A stretch of 64,000 nt of DNA from Chloroflexota bacterium (lineage in GTDB: Bacteria > Chloroflexota > UBA11872), in contig JAJDZU010000014.1 in the NCBI GenBank assembly GCA_022824495.1, positions 116,829-180,828 on the forward strand, written 5' to 3'. Of the stretch, positions 44,720-54,177 are shown in pieces (within the stretch, counting starts at the first letter, position 1; every line of letters begins with the position of its first letter). The notes under the pieces are model-generated. The model saw nothing but the letters and a program-made list of their open reading frames with translations. It had not been told where the DNA came from and ran no database searches. A program made the translations under genes and the position numbers.

Positions 44720-45059
44720 TGAACCAACCGTCCACCTGTCGCAATCGGCCTATCAGGCGCTGCTAGCTCGAAACGAAGAACTCGAGGATCGCCTCGCCGC
44801 CCTCGAAGCCGACGATGGCAGCCGCATCCCCCACCCCGTCGCACTCGCCATCATCCGCGGCGAATCTCCGCTCGTCGCCTTCCGCGCCCACCGTGGCCTC
44901 ACCCTTCGCGAGCTTGCCCGCCAGGCCGGCATCTCCCCCAGCTACCTCTCCGAAATCGAACGCCGCCGCAAACCCGGCTCCGCCGCCACCCTCGCCAAAC
45001 TCGCCGCCACCCTCCACACCACCATCGACTCCCTCCTGACCGACCGGGACTCCGTCTAG
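44712..45059 (+). CDS. HTH (XRE-family) antitoxin
   Basis: A 115-residue DNA-binding antitoxin. After a short Glu-rich coiled region ('YQALLARNEELEDRLAALEA') an XRE helix-turn-helix is present ('LTLRELARQAGISPSYLSEI', 'KPGSAATLAKLAATLHTTID'). It overlaps the upstream toxin gene, so the pair is translationally coupled and likely autoregulated. It converges with the methyltransferase gene, with 15 nt between the stops. Confidence 0.9.
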   Translation: MTSEPTVHLSQSAYQALLARNEELEDRLAALEADDGSRIPHPVALAIIRGESPLVAFRAHRGLTLRELARQAGISPSYLSEIERRRKPGSAATLAKLAATLHTTIDSLLTDRDSV

Positions 45060-45074
45060 CCAGGCCTGCCGTCG

Positions 45075-47966
45075 TTAGCCCAGCGCTGGATCTTTCGATC
45101 CGTGGATGGACGGCTCCGCGGCCAGGACTCGGCGAAGTCGCTGGGCCGTCTCTTCACCGTCGCTGCCCAGCCCCAGGATGTTCTGCACCAGCAGGCGGTC
45201 CAGTTCGATTCGCGCCGGGTCCACCGCACACCGGTGAAACGACTGGAACTCCACCTGCGCCATCTCGCGCCAAGTGTCGGCTGCCGCAGCCAACTGCCAA
45301 GATTCGAGTTCCAGGACGTTCAGCGTCGGCAATTCCCGTACTAGCGTTCGACTTCCTTGGCCGCGTCCCAATTGCGACGGGTTGGCGCGGCTGGAGTGGC
45401 ACAGCAGCCCGAACGTCGAGTTGCACCAGAGCGCCAGCGCGGCCTCCATGTCATCCCGCTGTGTTTCCCGATCCGTACTGAGATCGACCGTGTGCCAAGC
45501 GCGCACTCCCAGAGTTCGCTCGAAAGTTCGCGCCGCGGCAATCCGCTGTGAGTCATATCGGACATCCGGCGCGAGGTGAAGGTGACCGGCGCCTTTCCAA
45601 ATCCGGGCGTAGTCGCGCCCGGGCTTTGGTACGAGCCTCGCGTTCGGATCGGTCTGCGCGGAACGGTGCATGGACTCGCGGTGGCGCCAAAGGGCCGGGA
45701 ACTGTGCCAACCCGTCGTAGCCGTGAAACGCGTCAAATGCGCCAATCGAGTCCTTCCGAATCTGTCCATGATGCGGGCTGACGGTGGCAATGCTCTCGAC
45801 CGGCACAATCGGAATCGAAGCGAGTGCCCGCGTGCCATCCGCCGACCAGATCACGCCGTCCGCCAGCGCCAGCGCGCGCTGCCCCACCTCGGCCGAGCGC
45901 CAGCGCGCGCCGGGCAAAGGTGGTCCGGCTATCGGCGAATCCACAAGCTCGCCCCACTGCTCGCCGCCGATCATCAGCGGGCTGCCGCCGACAGGCGGCC
46001 CGTCCACTCGCTGCGCGGCGGGTACCGCCCGCACCGCGTTTAGCACGGCCAGCGCGTCGGTTACCTGGGCCGGGGCCTGCCGCAGGTTGACGCACGTCAC
46101 CCGGCCCGTCGGAGACTCGTCGGGCCTGAGCCGCCGCGCCACCAGCAGCACCTCGGCAATGTCGGTGTCCTCGGACAGGGAGCGATGCTCCGGATCGTGC
46201 ACCGTGAGGACATGCTCCACGTCGTAACGCTCGGCCCACAGTTCCCGCACCCCGGCCCAGGCGGCCCCGGCCACCGCCGAGACGGGAAGGACGAAGGCGA
46301 TTCGCCCGCCTTCACGCACCAGCCGGTCTGCCAGCACCACGAATGCGGACGCCAGGCCAACCCGCTGATTGGCCGGTGTTCCCCGCAGGGCGCGAACGAG
46401 CGCCCGCGACATCTGCTGCTCGACCTCCGGATCGCGGAACAGTCCGAACACTGTCGAGTACGTATCGGAGCCGTCGCCGGGACCTTCGTGGCGCGTATAG
46501 GGCGGATTCATGATCACCAGGTCGGCGCACGGCCGCTGCGCAATTGGCGTTTCGCTGTCCGTGTCCTCGCCCTGTCCGCTCACTTGCTCCACCGCGCCTG
46601 AGAACAAGGAACCCAGCCGCTCGTGCGTCAGCCAGTCGAGCGACCCCAACCGCGCTCCGTTTACCCCGTCGGCGCCCAGCGGCAGCGTGTGCAGGTTCAT
46701 GCGTCGGAACGTGATCGACGGGGAAGCGGCGGCTAGTGTGGCCGCCGTCAGGTGGATGGCGGCCTGCACGACGTCCGTGCCCTGAACCACGTCTTCGATC
46801 AGCAGGCGATGAAGCTCCGCGTCCGTTTGGGCGCCGGTTTCACCGTCGGCCAGCTGGCCCCGGCGCGTGTTATCCGCCAGTTGCTGATAGCAGGCCATCA
46901 GCAGCGTTCCCGTGCCGCAGGAGGGATCGATAACCGTAAGGCGACGCACCGACTCCGGATTGCTCCAGTCCACGTCCGGCCACCGTGAAGGATCCAGCGC
47001 CAGTCCTGCCAGCAGCGTGGCGGTCGGAATCTTCGTGTAGAAGGCGGCCAGGAACTTCCGGTCGGCGATCAGCCGGTTGAAGATGCGACCGGCCAGGTCG
47101 TGGCGACGCGTGGCGGCCATGGACAGCAGGCGCTCTGCGGTCCAGTGGCAGCGGTCCAGCACCTCCGGTGCCACGCTATACGGGAATTGGTCAACCACAT
47201 CCCGCGCCATCCGGAATATCGGGTAGTAGTCGATCGCCAGGATCTTGTCCCACTCATCGAGCACACGACTAGCCATCAGGTGACGACCGAAGCGAAGGTT
47301 GCCGACCTTGAGGATGCCCGGCATGTCCTCGGTCAGGCGCTCGTGGAACATCATGGCGTTGATGATGACCAGCGCGGCCATGTTGGCCACCTCGTCGCCG
47401 GGCGTGGTCCCAAAAACACCGGCCACGTGCTGGAGCGTGGCGGGCGCGCGAAAGAGCCGCGCGCCGGCCCGCTGCGCGCCCTGCTCCAACATCTCCACCG
47501 CTTGGTCCAGGTCGTCCACCGGCGCTTCCGCGCTGCGCACGGCCTGCGCCAGCTCGTCGACCGTCCCCCGAACCTCCGGTCCTGAAGTCCCGTCGGCCCG
47601 CCACTCTTGCCACTCCAGGGTTGCCAGGGCCAGCCGGTCGGCGAGATGGGCCTGGGGCGCCGCGCGCAGGTTGGCGGGGATGGATACGGCAAACGCGACG
47701 CTCACGCTCTCGCCGTCGATCCGCATCCCCAGCCGGGCCAGCGCGTCGGCGTGCACGCTGCGCGCGGGCGCGTATTCGGTCTCCACGATCACGGGCCCGT
47801 TGTCGGCCCACACCACCACGTCCGGCCGCGCGCCGCCGGCCTGTGTCACTTCCGCCTCGGCCCGCAGCCCGGCCCGCTCGTGGAATAGCTCAGCCAGGGC
47901 TGCGTTGATCACGCTCTCATGCGTGCGGCCTGCGGAAGAGGTTGACGTTCGGCTGGGCACGGTCAC
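45075..47966 (-). CDS. N6-adenine DNA methyltransferase with an N-terminal nuclease-like domain
   Basis: A 963-residue protein. The methyltransferase core has motif I 'VIDPSCGTGTLLMACYQQLA' and motif IV 'VIMNPPYTRHEG' (NPPY, adenine-N6). The first ~150 residues look like a restriction-type fold: 'ALAELFHERAGLRAEAEVTQ' then 'GARPDVVVWADNGPVIVETE', which has Asp and Glu spaced as in PD-(D/E)xK nucleases but with E-T-E where E-x-K is expected. The C-terminal region may recognise the target sequence. It resembles type IIG or BREX/DISARM-like standalone methyltransferases; no helicase or specificity subunit is adjacent. Start is GTG. Defence or epigenetic role is inferred. Confidence 0.85.
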   Translation of the reverse strand: MTVPSRTSTSSAGRTHESVINAALAELFHERAGLRAEAEVTQAGGARPDVVVWADNGPVIVETEYAPARSVHADALARLGMRIDGESVSVAFAVSIPANLRAAPQAHLADRLALATLEWQEWRADGTSGPEVRGTVDELAQAVRSAEAPVDDLDQAVEMLEQGAQRAGARLFRAPATLQHVAGVFGTTPGDEVANMAALVIINAMMFHERLTEDMPGILKVGNLRFGRHLMASRVLDEWDKILAIDYYPIFRMARDVVDQFPYSVAPEVLDRCHWTAERLLSMAATRRHDLAGRIFNRLIADRKFLAAFYTKIPTATLLAGLALDPSRWPDVDWSNPESVRRLTVIDPSCGTGTLLMACYQQLADNTRRGQLADGETGAQTDAELHRLLIEDVVQGTDVVQAAIHLTAATLAAASPSITFRRMNLHTLPLGADGVNGARLGSLDWLTHERLGSLFSGAVEQVSGQGEDTDSETPIAQRPCADLVIMNPPYTRHEGPGDGSDTYSTVFGLFRDPEVEQQMSRALVRALRGTPANQRVGLASAFVVLADRLVREGGRIAFVLPVSAVAGAAWAGVRELWAERYDVEHVLTVHDPEHRSLSEDTDIAEVLLVARRLRPDESPTGRVTCVNLRQAPAQVTDALAVLNAVRAVPAAQRVDGPPVGGSPLMIGGEQWGELVDSPIAGPPLPGARWRSAEVGQRALALADGVIWSADGTRALASIPIVPVESIATVSPHHGQIRKDSIGAFDAFHGYDGLAQFPALWRHRESMHRSAQTDPNARLVPKPGRDYARIWKGAGHLHLAPDVRYDSQRIAAARTFERTLGVRAWHTVDLSTDRETQRDDMEAALALWCNSTFGLLCHSSRANPSQLGRGQGSRTLVRELPTLNVLELESWQLAAAADTWREMAQVEFQSFHRCAVDPARIELDRLLVQNILGLGSDGEETAQRLRRVLAAEPSIHGSKDPALG

Positions 47967-48023
47967 CTAGTGTACGGCAGATGTTCGGTAAGTCTGCCAT
48001 CGGACGGCAGGCGCACGACGGCC

Positions 48024-48491
48024 CTAGCCACTGGCCCGCCTCAACAGCTCCAACAAGCCATCCGGATACAGCGGCCGGTCCAGCGGCACCGACACATCAA
48101 TCCAAACCGCCTCGATCCGCGTGCCGCCGCCCTCCGTGCCCACGATCCGTTCCGCCTCGTAGTAGGAGCCGTCCGCAAACCGCGCCTCGAACACGAACAC
48201 GACCTCATGCCCCGGCCGACCGTGATAGTCGAAGATGTTCTCCAGCGTCCCCAGCTGCCTCACGTCCCTGATTTCGGCCTCGAACTCTTCCCGCATCTCC
48301 CGCCGCACCGCGTCAATCGCCCGTTCGCCAAACTCAACGCCCCCGCCCGGCGGACGATAAAACCAGTCGCGCCGGTCCCACGCCGCGTTGTCCTCCACCA
48401 GGATGCGCGGCCCGTCCCGAAACACCGCCAGCGCCAGCGGCCGGATCCCCGCCCACGACGGCAGCAGTCCGGACTTCACCATTTCGTCCAC
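48024..48491 (-). CDS. NUDIX hydrolase, copy 1
   Basis: A 155-residue pyrophosphohydrolase. The Nudix box is present as 'GVEFGERAIDAVRREMREEF' (G-x5-E-x7-REUxEE). It is preceded by 'WFYRPPGGG'. These enzymes hydrolyse nucleoside diphosphate-linked compounds; the substrate is unclear. Starts at GTG 48491 or ATG 48482. It is a diverged tandem copy of the gene just upstream (48504), sharing 'SGLLPSWAGIRPLALAV' against 'GSLPSWAWIRPQALAAI' and the C-terminal end 'PDGLLELLRRA'. Confidence 0.9.
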   Translation of the reverse strand: MDEMVKSGLLPSWAGIRPLALAVFRDGPRILVEDNAAWDRRDWFYRPPGGGVEFGERAIDAVRREMREEFEAEIRDVRQLGTLENIFDYHGRPGHEVVFVFEARFADGSYYEAERIVGTEGGGTRIEAVWIDVSVPLDRPLYPDGLLELLRRASG

Positions 48492-48503
48492 GCCGATCGT
48501 CGA

Positions 48504-49040
48504 TCAGTCGTCAGCGGCGACCGCGGCCGGCCGCGCCCGCAACAACTCCAGCAATCCGGGCGGATACAACCGCGCGTCCAAGGGCTCGGACACGTCCAGC
48601 CACACGGCCTCGATCCGATCCCCGTCACCCTCTACTCCCACCAGCCGATCCGCCGCCTCGAGCGATGCATCCACGAATCGCGCCTCGAACATGAACACGA
48701 TCTCGTGCCAGTCCTTCTCGTCATTCGAGTAAATGTTCTCCAGCACCCCAAGCAGCCGAAGGTCGGTGATGTCCGCGCCCAACTCTTCCCGGATCTCACG
48801 CACCGCCGCATCCTCGGCCAGTTCGCCGTGGTCCACCGCGCCGCCCAGCGGCCGGTATGCCGGCGGTCCGCCCGTCGCCGCGTAGTCCTGCACCAGCACG
48901 CGCGACCCATCGCGTATCGCGGCCAGCGCCTGCGGCCGAATCCACGCCCACGACGGCAGCGAACCTTCAGGCAGCCGCCTGGCGGCCCGTGTAACCGGAC
49001 CGCCTCGTTTAGCCCAAGCGGGCTCGTCCCGTGTGGTCAA
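48504..49040 (-). CDS. NUDIX hydrolase, copy 2
   Basis: A 178-residue NUDIX protein with box 'GAVDHGELAEDAAVREIREE' and downstream 'LGADITDLRLLGVLENIYSN'. It pairs with copy 1, 12 nt downstream, as a tandem duplicate. TTG at 49040 with AGGA eight nt upstream is used. An open frame continues upstream into the end of trpS, without support for an initiator there. Probable housecleaning of modified nucleotides; specificity unknown. Confidence 0.85.
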   Translation of the reverse strand: MTTRDEPAWAKRGGPVTRAARRLPEGSLPSWAWIRPQALAAIRDGSRVLVQDYAATGGPPAYRPLGGAVDHGELAEDAAVREIREELGADITDLRLLGVLENIYSNDEKDWHEIVFMFEARFVDASLEAADRLVGVEGDGDRIEAVWLDVSEPLDARLYPPGLLELLRARPAAVAADD

Positions 49041-49080
49041 CGCAACTGTCCTGCTTGGACCGCATGCCTGGCGGCCAGCG

Positions 49081-50142
49081 CTACGGCGCGCCCTCCGGCG
49101 CAGGTGGCGGCCCATCCTTCAGGTAATCCAGACTCAGCGCGCTGCGCACCTGCTCCATCAGCGGCTCCGCCCGGCGCTTCGTCTCCGACGTCCCCGCCGC
49201 CAGCACGTCCCGCACGTCGTCCGGCCGCGCTTCCCAGTCCGCCCGACGCTCCCGGATCGGCCCCAGGAACGCGTTCATCGCGTTGAACAGCCGGTCCTTC
49301 ACCTCAACGTCGCCGACCTTGCCCACCCGGTACCGAGCCTTCAGGTCGTCCACTTCCTCCGTGTTCGGGTTGAAGGCGTCGTGATACATGAACACCGGGT
49401 TGCCTTCCACGGTCCCCGGGTCTGTCGCCCGCAACCGCTTCGGGTCCGTGAACATGCTCCGCACCTTCGCCCGCAGGGTCTCCTCGGAGTCCTTCAGGAA
49501 AACCGCGTTCCCCGCCGAGGTCCCCATCTTCCCCTTGCCGTCGATCCCCACCAGCCGCGGCACTTCCCCGATGCGAGCCTTGGGGACCACAAAAGTCTTC
49601 CCAAATCGCCGGTTGAACCGGATCGCCACGTCCCGCGTCATCTCGATATGCGGCAGCTGGTCATCCCCCACCGGCACCAGGTGCGCCAGCGGCAGCAGGA
49701 TGTTGGAAATCTGCATCACCGGGTAGTTGAAAAACGCCACCGGCACCGTCTTGTTCGTCGTCTCCAGGTCCGCCAGCTCGGCCTTCAGCGTCGGATTCCG
49801 TTGCAGGTGCCCCAGCCCCAGGAACCAGCTCAGGTGCAGCGTCAGCTCCGCGAACTCCGGCACCCCGCTCTCGATCACGAAGTGCGAGATATTCGGGTCC
49901 AGCCCCACCCCCAGCCAGTCCAGCGTCACTTCCCACAGACCCCAGCGAATCCACGGCAGGTTGTCGGCGTAGTCGGAGACCTGGTAATCGGCCAGCAGGA
50001 AGAACGACTCGTACTCCTCCTGCAGCTCCAGCCACTGTGAAAACGCGCCCGCGTAATGCCCCACGTGCGAGGGCCCGGAAGGCCGCAACCCCGTCAGGAT
50101 GCGGCCGCGTTCACCGTCCGGCGCGTCAACCGACTCCGACAT
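49081..50142 (-). CDS. trpS: Tryptophan--tRNA ligase
   Basis: A 353-residue class I aminoacyl-tRNA synthetase that charges tRNA-Trp. The HIGH-type motif reads 'RPSGPSHVGHYAGAF', and the KMSKS-type loop is 'GKGKMGTSAGNAVFL'. The tryptophan pocket region 'NYPVMQISNILLPLAHLVPV' and 'GDDQLPHIEMTRDVAIRFN' are typical of bacterial TrpRS. The length is as expected. ATG at 50142 is preferred over TTG 50148. Transcribed with the NUDIX genes downstream. Confidence 0.96.
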   Translation of the reverse strand: MSESVDAPDGERGRILTGLRPSGPSHVGHYAGAFSQWLELQEEYESFFLLADYQVSDYADNLPWIRWGLWEVTLDWLGVGLDPNISHFVIESGVPEFAELTLHLSWFLGLGHLQRNPTLKAELADLETTNKTVPVAFFNYPVMQISNILLPLAHLVPVGDDQLPHIEMTRDVAIRFNRRFGKTFVVPKARIGEVPRLVGIDGKGKMGTSAGNAVFLKDSEETLRAKVRSMFTDPKRLRATDPGTVEGNPVFMYHDAFNPNTEEVDDLKARYRVGKVGDVEVKDRLFNAMNAFLGPIRERRADWEARPDDVRDVLAAGTSETKRRAEPLMEQVRSALSLDYLKDGPPPAPEGAP

Positions 50143-50237
50143 AACCAATAACCTCGCCTAAACCCGCAGCCCGCCCATACTGCCACCGGAGACCTTCGCA
50201 CTACGCCTTCCTGCTCAAGCGTGCGCCCGCTCTTGCC

Positions 50238-50276
50238 CCCTCTCTCCGTGGGAGCGGGTTGGGGTGAGGGTCTTCC
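50238..50276 (+). repeat. REP-like palindromic repeat, copy 5 (diverged)
   Basis: CCCTCTCTCCGTGGGAGCGGG followed by TTGGGGTGAGGGTCTTCC; the stem has two changes from the others but the tail is the same. It lies in the gap between trpS and the transhydrogenase. Confidence 0.6.
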
Positions 50277-50339
50277 GGGCAACTAATCCCGACTTAAGCA
50301 GTGGCCGCTAGGGGCAGCCGCAAAAAAGCGCTGGGGGTC

Positions 50340-51737
50340 CTACCGCAGCAGCTTGTTCACCCCGTTCAGTCCTGCCACCTTGTAAGCCTCGGCGAACGTC
50401 GGATAGTTGAAAATCGTCTCCACGAAATAGTCAATCGTCCCGCCCAACTGCATCACCGCCTGCCCGATGTGCAGTAACTCGCTCGCCTGGCTGCCGAAGA
50501 TGTGCACCCCCAGCACCTTGCGCGTATCCGGGTCGAACAGCAGCTTCAGGATCCCGAAGTCGTCCCCGATAATCGCCCCGCGCGCAATCTCCTTGTACCG
50601 CGCCACCCCGCTCTCGTACGCCATCCCGGCCGCTGTCAACTGCTCTTCGGTCTTCCCGATCAGCGCGATTTCCGGAATCGTATAAATCCCGATCGGCAAC
50701 TCGTCGTCGTCGATCTCCGGACAGTCCATCCCCAGCGCGTGAAGAGCCGCCATCCGTCCCTGCTCCGCCGAGGTCGAAGCCAGCGCCGGTTGCCCGATCA
50801 CGTCGCCAACCGCATAGATGTGGTCGACCTCCGTCTGGAAAAACCTGTTCACCTTCAGGCGTCCGCGCGAATCGGCCGTCAGGCCCGCCGCGTCCAGGTT
50901 CAGCAGTCCCGTGGCGCCGTGCCGCCCAATCGAATACATCACCAGGTCGCCAACGATCTTGGCGCCAGTCTCCAGGACGGTCACCGGACGCCCGCGCGCA
51001 TCGAATTCAACCGAGGACACGCTGTGCCCCAGCCGCAGCGTGATCCCGTCCTCGCGCATCCGGTACTTCAGCGCTTCGCCAATCTCCTCGTCCACCATCT
51101 CCAGCAAATCGCGGCGACCGTCGATCAGCGTCACCGCCACCCCCAGCGTCGCGAAAATACTGGCGTACTCCGTCCCGATCACCCCGGCCCCAACCACGGT
51201 CATCGACTTCGGAATCGAGTGCAGGTCCAGGATCCCGTCGCTGTCCACCACCCGCTCACTGTCAAAGGGAATGTGTGCCGGCCGCGCCGGCCGCGATCCT
51301 GTTGCCAGGATCACTTTCTCGGTGCGCAACTCCAGGATGGAGTTCTCCGTATGCACCGCCACCGTGTTCGGATCCTCGAAGTGCGCGATGCCATTCAGCA
51401 TGTCCACGTCGTTGCGCAGGAACCCATCCCGCACCACGTCCACCTCGGACTGCACCACCTGCGCCGTCCGTCGCAACAGGTCGTCCATCGTCACGTTGGT
51501 CATCACCCGGTAGGACGCCCCGTAGAACGCCCGCTGCCCCACCCCGGTCACGTGAATCACGGCTTCGCGCAGCGTCTTGGAGGGAATCGTCCCCCGGTGC
51601 ACGGCCTGTCCGCCCACGTAGCGCTGGCGGTCGATGCATACGACCCGTCGCCCCGCCTTGGCGGCCTGAATTGCCGCCCGCCGCCCGGCCGGTCCCGTGC
51701 CGATGATGACTATGTCGTAGTTCTCGGGCTCTCTCAT
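50340..51737 (-). CDS. sthA: Si-specific NAD(P)(+) transhydrogenase (soluble)
   Basis: A 465-residue flavoprotein that transfers hydride between NADPH and NAD+. FAD motif 'YDIVIIGTGPAGRRAAIQAA'; NAD(P) motif 'MTVVGAGVIGTEYASIFATL'. The redox-active Cys pair of related disulfide reductases is absent: the loop reads 'YVGGQAVHRGTIPSKTLREA' with no Cys, as expected for SthA rather than lipoamide dehydrogenase. C-terminal 'KLLFDPDTRKVLGVHIFGSQ' is the dimerisation domain. Located upstream of trpS on the same strand and downstream of aconitase. Confidence 0.93.
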   Translation of the reverse strand: MREPENYDIVIIGTGPAGRRAAIQAAKAGRRVVCIDRQRYVGGQAVHRGTIPSKTLREAVIHVTGVGQRAFYGASYRVMTNVTMDDLLRRTAQVVQSEVDVVRDGFLRNDVDMLNGIAHFEDPNTVAVHTENSILELRTEKVILATGSRPARPAHIPFDSERVVDSDGILDLHSIPKSMTVVGAGVIGTEYASIFATLGVAVTLIDGRRDLLEMVDEEIGEALKYRMREDGITLRLGHSVSSVEFDARGRPVTVLETGAKIVGDLVMYSIGRHGATGLLNLDAAGLTADSRGRLKVNRFFQTEVDHIYAVGDVIGQPALASTSAEQGRMAALHALGMDCPEIDDDELPIGIYTIPEIALIGKTEEQLTAAGMAYESGVARYKEIARGAIIGDDFGILKLLFDPDTRKVLGVHIFGSQASELLHIGQAVMQLGGTIDYFVETIFNYPTFAEAYKVAGLNGVNKLLR

Positions 51738-51759
51738 CTAGTCGAGGGCAGCTCTTTCC

Positions 51760-51797
51760 CCCTCTCCCGTGGGAGAGGGCTGGCGTTAGGGTCTTCC
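51760..51797 (+). repeat. REP-like palindromic repeat, copy 6
   Basis: CCCTCTCCC-GT-GGGAGAGGG followed by CTGGCGTTAGGGTCTTCC, in the gap between sthA and aconitase; same orientation as the other copies. Confidence 0.68.
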
Positions 51798-51876
51798 GGT
51801 CGAGGCGCGAGCCTGAGTCTATGTTGCCCTGATACCGAGCGTCGGAGTGAGTGCCTTCGCCGCTCACGCATCAAAC

Positions 51877-54177
51877 TCACCCCGTATCGCTCCCCGCGCG
51901 AATCAGATTAAGCGCCGACCCCGCCCAAAACCACCGGATCTGCTCCTCGTTCAACGTGTGATTCAGCCGGATCGTCGCCGTCGACCCATCCGAGTGCTCC
52001 AACGTCGCCGTCACCGGCCTTCCAGGCGCCAGCTCACCCACGTCGGTCAGCGTGATCCGGTCGTCGATCTCGATCCGCTCGAAATCGCCCGGATCCTCAA
52101 ACGTCAGCGGCAGCAGCCCCTGCTTCTTCAGGTTCGCCTCGTGGATCCGCGCGAAACTCCGCACGATGATCGCCCCGCCGCCCGTATGCCGCGGAGACAT
52201 CGCCGCATGTTCGCGGCTGCTGCCCTCGCCGTAATTCTGGTCGCCCACCGCCGCCCAGGTAATCCCCTGCCGTTGGTAGTACGTGGCGATATCCGCCAGC
52301 GGCTCGTCGTCCTCGCCCGTCTCCGTGTTATAGCCCGTGCCCGCCTCGTCCCCGAACGCGTTGTTCGCCCCGATGAACATGTTGTCGCTGATATTCGTCA
52401 GGTGTCCCCGGTACCGCAGCCAGCGGCCCGCCGGGGAAATCGCGTCCGTCGTGCACTGCCCGGTCGCCTTCAGCAACACCGGCATCCCGCGGAACTGCTC
52501 GACCGTTCGCTCCGGAAACGGCGCCAGCGCCTCCAGCCGCTCGCTCTCCGGGTCGATCGCCACCGTCACCTCGTCCGGGTTCTCCGCCGGCGGCTCATAA
52601 CCGTACTGCTGCCCGATAAACCCGTCCGACGGAATGTCCGCCGCCGGCCCCGGCGGCTCCAGCACGAACCCGTCCCCGTTATCCCCGCCCACCGGCGAAG
52701 CCGTCGGATCGGCTGAAAGGCGCCCGCCCAGCGCAAACGCCACCGCCACCTCCGGACTTGTCAGGAACGAGAACGTATTCGGACTCCCGTCATTCCGCCG
52801 CGGAAAATTCCGGTTGAACGACGAAACAATCGAGTTCCGCTTCGGCGGATCGCCCTCGCGCGCCGGCGTGATGTCGTCCCGCCGCCACTGCCCGATGCAC
52901 GGACCGCACGCGTTCGCCAGCACCACCGCCCCGATCGACTCCAGGTCCTGCAACTGCCCGTCCCGCTCGATCGTCGCCCGCACCATCTCCGACCCCGGCG
53001 TCACCAGGAACGGAATCCGCGCCTTCGCCCCTCGCGCCGCCGCCTGTCGCGCCAGGTCCGCCGCCCGCGAAATGTCTTCGTACGAGGAGTTCGTGCAACT
53101 CCCCACCAGCGCCGCCGAAATATCCTCCGGATATCCCTCGTCCGCCGCGGCTTGCGCCAGTTCCGAGATCGGCCGTGCCAGGTCCGGTCGGTGCGGACCC
53201 ACCACGTGCGGCTCAAGCTCCGAGAGGTCGATCTCGATCACCTGCTCGAAATACCGCGCCGGCTCCGCCAGCACCTCCGCGTCCGCCGACAGCAGGTCCC
53301 GGTTTGCCTCCGCCAGCCCGGCCAGCTCGTCGCGTTCGGTTGCCCGCAGGTACGCCGCCATCCGCTCGTCGTAGCCGAACACCGAGGTCGTGGCGCCCAG
53401 TTCCGCGCCCATGTTCGTAATCGTCGCCTTGCCCGTGCAGGCCAGCGAAGCCGCGCCCTCGCCGAAGTACTCCACGATCCGGTTCGTCCCGCCGCTGGTC
53501 GTCAGCAGCCCCGCCACCTTCAGGATCACGTCCTTCGGCGCCGTCCAGCCCGAGAGCTCCCCGGTTAGATGTACGCCGATGCCCTTCGGGTGCAGCACCT
53601 CCCACGGGAAGTCCACCATCACGTCCACCGCGTCCGCTCCGCCCACGCCGCAGGCCAGCATTCCCAGCCCGCCCGCGTTCGGTGTGTGCGAGTCCGTGCC
53701 GATCATCAGCCCGCCGGGAAATGCATAGTTCTCCAGCACCACCTGGTGAATGATCCCCGACCCCGGCGCCCAGAACCCAATACCGTACTTGGCCGAGACG
53801 CTCTTCAGGAACGCGTACACCTCGTTGTTTTCCAGCAGCGCCTGTTGCAGGTCGGGGTCCGCCCCGCTGTAGGCCCGGATCAGGTGATCGCAATGCACCG
53901 TCGAGGGCACCGCCGCGCTGTCACGCTCGGCCAGCATGAACTGCAACAGCGCCATCTGCGCCGTCGCGTCCTGCATTGCCACCCGGTCAGGCCGCAGCTG
54001 CAGGTAACTCTCGCCCGCAACCAGCTCCTGCCCCGCCGGATCGTCCAGGTGCCCGTACAGCACCTTCTCCGTCAACGTCAGCGGCCGCCCCAGCCGCCCC
54101 CGCACCACCGCCAACCGCTCCCGCATGGCGGCATAAATGCCCTCGATCAATTCCGGCGTCGACTCAATCTCCGGCAT
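51877..54177 (-). CDS. acn: Aconitate hydratase
   Basis: A 766-residue iron-sulfur enzyme interconverting citrate and isocitrate in the TCA cycle. Cluster ligands are Cys in 'ALVGSCTNSSYEDI' and 'NACGPCIGQWRRDD'; the swivelling C-terminal domain carries 'YGEGSSREHAAMSPRHTGGG'. Also 'LMIGTDSHTPNAGGLGMLAC'. Size and motif order match the mitochondrial-type aconitase. The ATG of MPEIESTPELIEG is used; the frame is open 36 nt further upstream. It lies on the same strand as sthA. Confidence 0.95.
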   Translation of the reverse strand: MPEIESTPELIEGIYAAMRERLAVVRGRLGRPLTLTEKVLYGHLDDPAGQELVAGESYLQLRPDRVAMQDATAQMALLQFMLAERDSAAVPSTVHCDHLIRAYSGADPDLQQALLENNEVYAFLKSVSAKYGIGFWAPGSGIIHQVVLENYAFPGGLMIGTDSHTPNAGGLGMLACGVGGADAVDVMVDFPWEVLHPKGIGVHLTGELSGWTAPKDVILKVAGLLTTSGGTNRIVEYFGEGAASLACTGKATITNMGAELGATTSVFGYDERMAAYLRATERDELAGLAEANRDLLSADAEVLAEPARYFEQVIEIDLSELEPHVVGPHRPDLARPISELAQAAADEGYPEDISAALVGSCTNSSYEDISRAADLARQAAARGAKARIPFLVTPGSEMVRATIERDGQLQDLESIGAVVLANACGPCIGQWRRDDITPAREGDPPKRNSIVSSFNRNFPRRNDGSPNTFSFLTSPEVAVAFALGGRLSADPTASPVGGDNGDGFVLEPPGPAADIPSDGFIGQQYGYEPPAENPDEVTVAIDPESERLEALAPFPERTVEQFRGMPVLLKATGQCTTDAISPAGRWLRYRGHLTNISDNMFIGANNAFGDEAGTGYNTETGEDDEPLADIATYYQRQGITWAAVGDQNYGEGSSREHAAMSPRHTGGGAIIVRSFARIHEANLKKQGLLPLTFEDPGDFERIEIDDRITLTDVGELAPGRPVTATLEHSDGSTATIRLNHTLNEEQIRWFWAGSALNLIRAGSDTG

